NCBI RefSeq assembly: GCF_036373705.1 | Contig: NC_089856.1 | Span: forward strand, 5,962,501 to 6,026,500 | Length of the DNA stretch: 64,000 nt | Source of the DNA: Amia ocellicauda | Taxonomy: Eukaryota; Chordata; Actinopteri; Amiiformes; Amiidae | Direction: 5' to 3' | Shown here: piece after piece, positions 58,327 through 64,000 of the stretch | Layout of the letters: the number at the start of each line of letters is the position of its first letter | Position numbering within the stretch: the stretch's first letter is position 1 | Position numbers and translations under genes: made by a program | Notes under the pieces: generated by a model | Told to the model about the DNA's origin: nothing | Databases searched by the model: none | What the model saw: the letters and a program-made list of their open reading frames with translations, nothing else

Positions 58327-59548
58327 CACTCACCTAAAGGATTATTAGGAACACCATACTAATACTGTGTTTGACCCCCTTTCGCCTTCAGAACTGCCTT
58401 AATTCTACGTGGCATTGATTCAACAAGGTGCTGAAAGCATTCTTTAGAAATGTTGGCCCATATTGATAGGATAGCATCTTGCAGTTGATGGAGATTTGTG
58501 GGATGCACATCCAGGGCACGAAGCTCCCGTTCCACCACATCCCAAAGATGCTCTATTGGGTTGAGATCTGGTGACTGTGGGGGCCAGTTTAGTACAGTGA
58601 ACTCATTGTCATGTTCAAGAAACCAATTTGAGATGATTCGACCTTTGTGACATGGTGCATTATCCTGCTGGAAGTAGCCATCAGAGGATGGGTACATGGT
58701 GGTCATAAAGGGATGGACATGGTCAGAAACAATGCTCAGGTAGGCCGTGGCATTTAAACGATGCCCAATTGGCACTAAGGGGCCTAAAGTGTGCCAAGAA
58801 AACATCCCCCACACCATTACACCACCACCACCAGCCTGCACAGTGGTAACAAGGCATGATGGATCCATGTTCTCATTCTGTTTACGCCAAATTCTGACTC
58901 TACCATCTGAATGTCTCAACAGAAATCGAGACTCATCAGACCAGGCAACATTTTTCCAGTCTTCAACTGTCCAATTTTGGTGAGCTTGTGCAAATTGTAG
59001 CCTCTTTTCCTGTTTGTAGTGGAGATGAGTGGTACCCGGTGGGGTCTTCTGCTGTTGTAGCCCATCCGCCTCAAGGTTGTACGTGTTGTGGCTTCACAAA
59101 TGCTTTGCTGCATACCTCGGTTGTAACGAGTGCTTATTTCAGTCAAAGTTGCTCTTCTATCAGCTTGAATCAGTCGGCCCATTCTCCTCTGACCTCTAGC
59201 ATCAACAAGGCATTTTCGCCAACACAGGACTGCCACATACTGGATGTTTTTCCCTTTTCACACCATTCTTTGTAAACCCTAGAAATGGTTGTGCGTGAAA
59301 ATCCCAGTAACTGAGCAGATTGTGAAATACTCAGACCGGCCCGCCTGGCACCAACAACCATGCCACGCTCAAAATTGCTTAAATCACCTTTCTTTCCCAT
59401 TCAGACATTCAGTTTGGAGTTCAGGAGATTGTCTTGACCAGGACCACACCCCTAAATGCATTGAAGCAACTGCCATGTGATTGGTTGGTTAGATAATTGC
59501 ATTAATGAGAAATTGAACAGGTGTTCCTAATAATCCTTTAGGTGAGTG
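58327..59548 (-). mobile_element. Tc1/mariner DD36E (Incomer-like) transposon, copy 2
   Basis: 1,222 bp, TA-flanked, ends CACTCACCTAAAGGATTATT and AATAATCCTTTAGGTGAGTG. Near-identical to 30,986-32,206 in reverse orientation. Confidence 0.93.
58359..59400 (-). pseudogene. DD36E transposase with two frameshifts
   Basis: Same protein as the intact copy at 31.1 kb: starts MGKKGDLSNFERGMVVGARR and ends KAVLKAKGGQTQY. Relative to copy 1 it has two extra bases at about 59,219 (after SSMWQSC) and one A missing at about 59,006 (in the run after TTNRK). Catalytic Asp (WSDESRF), Asp (FQQDNAPCHKG) and Glu (SPDLNPIEHLW) are all present with the same spacing of 36. It keeps the usual SPDLNPIE, unlike copy 1. 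Confidence 0.92.
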
Positions 59549-61080
59549 TAGAGCAACATGCTAAAAAAAAGGTTTGTTATGGTAGGCTAGAGAGCTATAG
59601 CTTTAGCCGCCGCTGAATATGATATGTGTATTAACGTTTTTTTAATTGTGTGCTATCTCATGTATATTTCTTCTATATATGCCGACTAGAACAGATTCGC
59701 GTCAGAGTAAGAAGAGAGACTGTTAACTGGTGGCGCTAAAATTAAACCAACTAATCTGGGGTAGGGGGAAGGTCTGTAACCTATAGCACTGACTTTGAAA
59801 CATGCATGCAATGTTGACTTTGTCCCTAGATTTAGTATTTATTTTCAAATAAGAACAAATACGACTTTTTGGACAAACCCTTGATATTTTCTAAAAGTCG
59901 CCAGTACAGCCCTGCGAGCGTGAGGTCCTGCTTCCCCCTGTAGCCTAGGTTTTAGCTTAGCTTTCCCGCTTTTTGTCTGCAGTCATTGCAGTGAGGGACA
60001 GAGAGAGGAGCAGCACATTCAGTTGATGCTGTACTTTATAATGTCTTAAAATGAGTGATACAAGTTGCTCCATCTTCATTCAGGTGCTGTCCAGCAGTCA
60101 AAACCAGCATTGTCAGAGGCTGATATAAAAAAAACACATGAAGAACCATCTCCGGTCTGCTCCCGACAGATATGGGGGTATGGGATGCCAAAAGGGCTGG
60201 ACAGCAATTGATCTGTGTTCAGATTCAGAATAGGTAGCATTCATCCATCTATCTTAATCCATTCATAGGCCTAAATCATCTATCTTTTTTCCATTATAGT
60301 CCATAGTATTTTTAAACTTTCTTTTACATGCACTGTAGTCCCTTCAGGGGATACAAAATCCAGTTTATGTTTGTATTTTTGAATTTGTAGCTTGATGAAT
60401 ACAACTTTTCTAACATTTTATTACTTTTGTGTCGTTATTTTGGTGGTCAAGGATAGGACAGTGTGTGGATGTTAAATGGACATCAAGTTTTGACATCAGT
60501 TTGATTTGCATATTTGACCTGTGTTTTGACGTCAATGTTTGATGTCGATTTGATGTCTTTTCAACATCAATTGCCCACTAGGGTAGGGGCGATGGATTTG
60601 GCATCACACCGGACCAGTTAATGACCAGTTCATTAACAAACAACATTTCTGTCCAATCTATATCATCGCATTAACTCTCCATCATCATAACATTGCTGTA
60701 ACATGTCCTTCTGTTTTCCCCATTGTAGTCTATGGGTATTCCGTTTTGTCATCCGTTTTAGTCTGTCCACAATAAACTAATAAAGTTATATCAACATTTA
60801 TTTGTGTTCTATGTAAGGTGGTATTTTATTTGTATTTATTTATTTAAATATCAGCTACAGCCATGTAGAAATAATAATAATACAAACTTTAGATTATAAT
60901 AATGGTTACTTTATTGTTACATATCTCTCCATATCTCCAAGCTCGCAATTACTTAATTGAACCCTTAATTGAACTAATAATTTCCTAACTCAGAGCCTTT
61001 TCATTATTAAAAAAAAAACTTTTACTACCCAATTTAAAAACTATAAGCAGATGTTTACTTCAATTAAGGTTCAATTAAAT
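59549..61080. other. Intergenic DNA, no gene recognised
   Basis: Contains TTTGATGTC-type short repeats at 60.48-60.58 kb ending at GCCCACTAGGG. No protein-coding signal. Confidence 0.4.
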
Positions 61081-61099
61081 AATTGAGAGCTCTGTTGGA

Positions 61100-61400
61100 A
61101 CAAAAACCATCAGGGTAGGGGGTCCTCCAGGACCAGGGTTGGGAACCAATGCTCTAAGGGGACAAATGGACCCAAACCATGCCAGGAAAATGCCCCCCAC
61201 AGCATAACAGAGCCTCCAGACCCCCTCACTGTAGGGGTCCAGCAGCCAGCCTGTACCGTTTTCTTGGTGTCCCACACATTCACTTACCCACTTGTTGAGA
61301 ACACTAGCCAGTTGAGCATCTTTGTGACTGAAGCTCCTGCCATTTTTACCCCAATAATGACCCCTCTTTCAAAATCGCTTAGATCCTTTCCTCTCACCAT
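61100..61400 (-). pseudogene. Tc1-type transposase remnant, internally deleted
   Basis: Starts MVRGKDLSDFERGVIIGVKM, then AGASVTK at 61,400-61,320. After a large deletion come KKTVQAGCWTP, GSGGSVMLWGAFSWHGLGPF and VPLEHW in a different frame. These correspond to the N-terminal helix-turn-helix and the GGG box before the second catalytic Asp. Not active. Confidence 0.7.
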
Positions 61401-61639
61401 CTTGATCAAAAATCGAGGTCAACTGGGCCTACTCAGCATTTTTATACATGAAACGGAGCATGATAGGATGTTAATTGCTTAAATGTATCAAGCTGTACAC
61501 CTGTTTGTAGGCATCTGCATTTGTTATATTTCTCCACTCATTTATTCAGGTTTCTTCTTTAATTTGTCACCCACCTGTGTGTGTGTATATATGTGTGTTA
61601 GTGTTTGCTTAGAGATCATGTGACAACACTTCGTTAAAA

Positions 61640-61803
61640 GTAACTATGTAATTTCTACTCCAAGTACTTTTTAAATTAGCCTATTTTTACTTTTACTTGA
61701 GTAGTTTTTTAAACCAGTACTTTTACTTCTACTTGAGTAAAATTTTATCAAAGTAACAGTACTTCTACTTGAGTAGGATTTTTCAGTACTCTTTCCACCT
61801 CTG
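61640..61803 (-). repeat. hAT-like repeat end
   Basis: The reverse complement starts CAGAGGTGGAAAGAGTACTG, AAAAATCCTACTCAAGTAGA, a well-known fish hAT-type terminal sequence with repeated ACTTGAGTA units. The other end was not found. Confidence 0.6.
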
Positions 61804-61805
61804 CT

Positions 61806-62395
61806 AAAATGTAACTAAACAAAAATTAAATACAAGATCAATTAACATAAATTACAGTGCTTTGCGAGGCAGCTGGTGAGGAAGCTGTTTCATGGTCTAA
61901 CCATAAGTATGCTTACGTTGACTAGGTCATCGTGTTACTGTAGCGCAGCTTATCACAGTTCTGTGCAGATGTCCGCTGCTGCACCAATGGGATTGGTGGG
62001 ATTCTGCAGCTCTGTGCAGAACTAAGGAAATCTGCACAACATGAAGGGGACCCGACTGTCCATGAAGTTTACAATAGCTGTTTGTATATACAATTTCAAA
62101 TCCATTTCAAAATAAATAAATCAATATGTTTATGTTTTGCATCCATCCACTAACTGATGTAAACATCAGGTATCAGACATAATGAATAACGGTGAGATTG
62201 AAATAAAAAAATAAAAAGATGTGGACTAAAATTACATTGACTAAAACCAGACTAAAATTACAGGGGTTTCCATTGTCTAATATTAAGTAAAACTAATGAA
62301 AGATGAAATGACTAAAATGTGACAAAAATGAATAAGCATTTTAGTCAAAAGAGTAAGACTAAATCTAAAATAGCTGCCAACATTAACACTGTGCC
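61806..62395 (-). repeat. hAT-like repeat, uninterrupted copy of the one split at 11.5/17.1 kb
   Basis: Reverse complement: ACAGTGTTAATGTTGGCAGC, CTTACTCTTTTGACTAAAAT, GTTTACATCAGTTAGTGGAT, CTATTGTAAACTTCATGGAC, CCAATCCCATTGGTGCAGCA and CCATGAAACAGCTTCCTCAC. The order equals 11,526-11,815 followed by 16,924-17,150. Confidence 0.65.
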
Positions 62396-63515
62396 AGCAG
62401 CAGGAATACTGCAACCTCATAGAGGGAGCTCTCGCTGACTGAATAGTGGCTACTACCACGTCCGACAGACTGTCAAGAAATCCCACTCAGAGGACCTCCC
62501 CACTCCAGGAAAGCAAGGTGCGGTGGTCAGTGCGAGAACCAGGGGACACACAGCAACTGGGATGCCACTGCAACAAGTGGAGCATATAGTGGGACTGACC
62601 ACTGTAAGTGTGTCTCCACCCAGAAACGCTAGTGGACACGGGGGCACTGCAACACCAAACCGCATGCAACTTTGCTGTTGCTGGACAGAACACTGTGTAT
62701 ACAGACATCGGAGTGTGGGATACAATTGCTGCCTAGGCCAATAGCCTTAATCACACTGTGTGTGCCGGGGGTTCCTGAGACACCGGATGAAGCGGGTCTG
62801 GGGTCCAAGGGTAGTAGGCCACCAGCCGAAACGGAGCCTAAGACTGAGGCTGCACACACGGACAATGAATCATAGCAAAGCTCAATCCCAGCAAGCTGAG
62901 AGAGCAAGACCTCCTATAGCTGCAGCTGCGGGCTGTATTGCAGGCGCAAGCCGGCAGAGGAGCACTTCACACGTGTGAGATCTCTTACATCAGGCCGAGG
63001 CTTAGGTCGGGCAGCCAGGCTTCGGATTTTACTGCCGCTGCTGATGCTCCCGCTGTGGAGGAAAAAGTCCTGTGGACAAAAACCAACGTAGCAAGTAGTG
63101 GGGATAATATAAGGCAATATATTAACAAGACTATTATTTTTAAAAAGCTCTACTCATGAGCAAAAACTGAAACCAAAAACGAAGCCGGACCTCCAATGTG
63201 TGGACAGAACAGAATCGGAATTAGCTATCAATAATAACTAATACACACACAAGACAGAGATGAGATGTTGTGAAAACGGTGGTGAACAACACTATGAAGT
63301 GACGCCAGCCAGACGAAATACAAGACACAGAGCTCATGTTCTGGAGTCTAGTGAAGAGGCAAAAGAGGAAGATCCTTATACAAACAGGATGTGGGAAGGG
63401 ACCTGTGTGACGGGCACAGGGGCCAATGTCAGCTTTGATACAGTAACGTTTCGATCTGATTCCTATGGAAGTGCACAGAAACCCCTACTCTTTGGGCAGT
63501 GCTTCCGACTTGCAA
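62396..63515 (+). repeat. GC-rich dispersed repeat, copy 2
   Basis: Shares with 45,045-45,700 the ordered segments GACCTCCCCACTCCAGGAAA, ACAAGTGGAGCATATAG, ATGCAACTTTGCTGTTGCTG, GGATTTTACTGCCGCTGCTG, ATGCTCCCGCTGTGGAGGAA and TTTGGGCAGTGCTTCCGACTTG. About 300 extra bases before the final segment. The open frame 63,260-63,532 has no recognisable domain. Confidence 0.72.
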
Positions 63516-63529
63516 CCTTGCATCTTGAC

Positions 63530-64000
63530 TGATGACTTGTGGCTGCCAACAGGACATCGCTGTAAGACTGATGTGTTGCATGTGTGCATGTCTAATATTA
63601 AATAACTGTGCTCTCTATTGTCTAGAAGAGACATGCACTGGTAAGAAGTCATAACTCAGGCCTCCTGTTTGTCATGAATTTGAGTCACAGACAGAAAAAA
63701 GCATCAGGTATGTTATTATCTGACAAAAGTTTCAGAAAAAGAAAAGCAGGTTGCAGCCACTAACACTGGAAAAGCAGATATGCAAGTATGCAACGCATAT
63801 CATACAGTGTTCATTTCATACATCATTTCAGGCAAGAATACACAGCTTTACAGTGAACAAACAACAATAAAGCAATAAAGTAGATGGAACCTACATGACT
63901 GCAATATACAAAAAGAAAATGACTGCCAACAATAAACATATACTTGACTTGTAGTCTCTCAGCTGTAACATTTTCTGAGGCTAAGAATACAAACCCTTTA
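63530..64000 (+). other. Duplicate of the b3galt upstream region, running off the window
   Basis: 63,530-63,657 matches 24,476-24,603 and 63,668-64,000 matches 25,915-26,205, without the 1.3 kb that separates them in the other copy. The last bases align about 320 bp before the b3galt exon at 26,522, so a paralogous exon is expected shortly beyond base 64,000. Confidence 0.75.

Noticed and set aside
1..64000. tRNA, rRNA or tRNA-derived SINE with A and B boxes
   Set aside because: Scanned by eye for GGTTCRANTCC-type B boxes next to an A box; none convincing. A covariance-model search would be needed to exclude them.

Overview
The window reads as intergenic and gene-remnant DNA from a ray-finned fish. 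The base composition is AT-rich and most of the sequence is transposon-derived: Tc1/mariner, hAT, PIF/Harbinger, L2 and CR1 LINEs, and DIRS. The only host genes I can recognise are a beta-1,3-galactosyltransferase (b3galt) and a fish-type TRIM with a PRY-SPRY domain. There is no bacterial, viral or CRISPR content. I cannot name the species; an early-branching ray-finned lineage is possible but unproven.

Layout. 0-7 kb: downstream flank of a TRIM copy that lies left of the window, small hAT elements, a Tc1 3' end, and a CR1 LINE split by an L2 LINE. 7.3-9 kb: non-autonomous hAT. 10-11 kb: Tc1 and DIRS tyrosine-recombinase remnants. 11.5-17.1 kb: an hAT-like repeat whose halves are separated by about 5.1 kb, including a near full-length L2 LINE. 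17.6-18.9 kb: a low-copy block that recurs at 47.4-48.5 kb. 22-23.4 kb: decayed Tc1. 24.5-27.6 kb: upstream flank and coding exon of b3galt. 28.5-34.6 kb: TRIM exons and SPRY exon, separated by a DIRS remnant carrying an hAT that in turn carries a Tc1/mariner with an intact transposase. 36.3-38.4 kb: several stacked Tc1/mariner elements. 40.3 and 41.8-43.4 kb: a Tc1 MITE and a complete Tc1 with long inverted repeats. 44-45.7 and 62.4-63.5 kb: a GC-rich repeat pair. 51.4-54.8 kb: CR1 LINE carrying an hAT that carries a PIF/Harbinger. 55.7-57.5 kb: modular repeat. 58.3-59.5 kb: second copy of the 31 kb Tc1/mariner.

The most informative host-level signal is collinear self-similarity. The left edge resembles the DNA just after the TRIM stop codon at 34.6 kb, block 17.6-18.0 resembles 47.4-47.8 kb, and the DNA upstream of b3galt (24.5 and 25.9-26.2 kb) resembles the last 470 bases. 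This suggests a tandem array of b3galt + TRIM units with a period near 30-38 kb, varying with transposon load. Another b3galt exon is predicted a few hundred bases beyond the right edge. In the unit seen here b3galt carries one frameshift and the TRIM is clearly broken.

Coordinates of repeats were judged by eye. No alignment or database search was run, and family names rest on recognised protein motifs, inverted repeats and target-site duplications.
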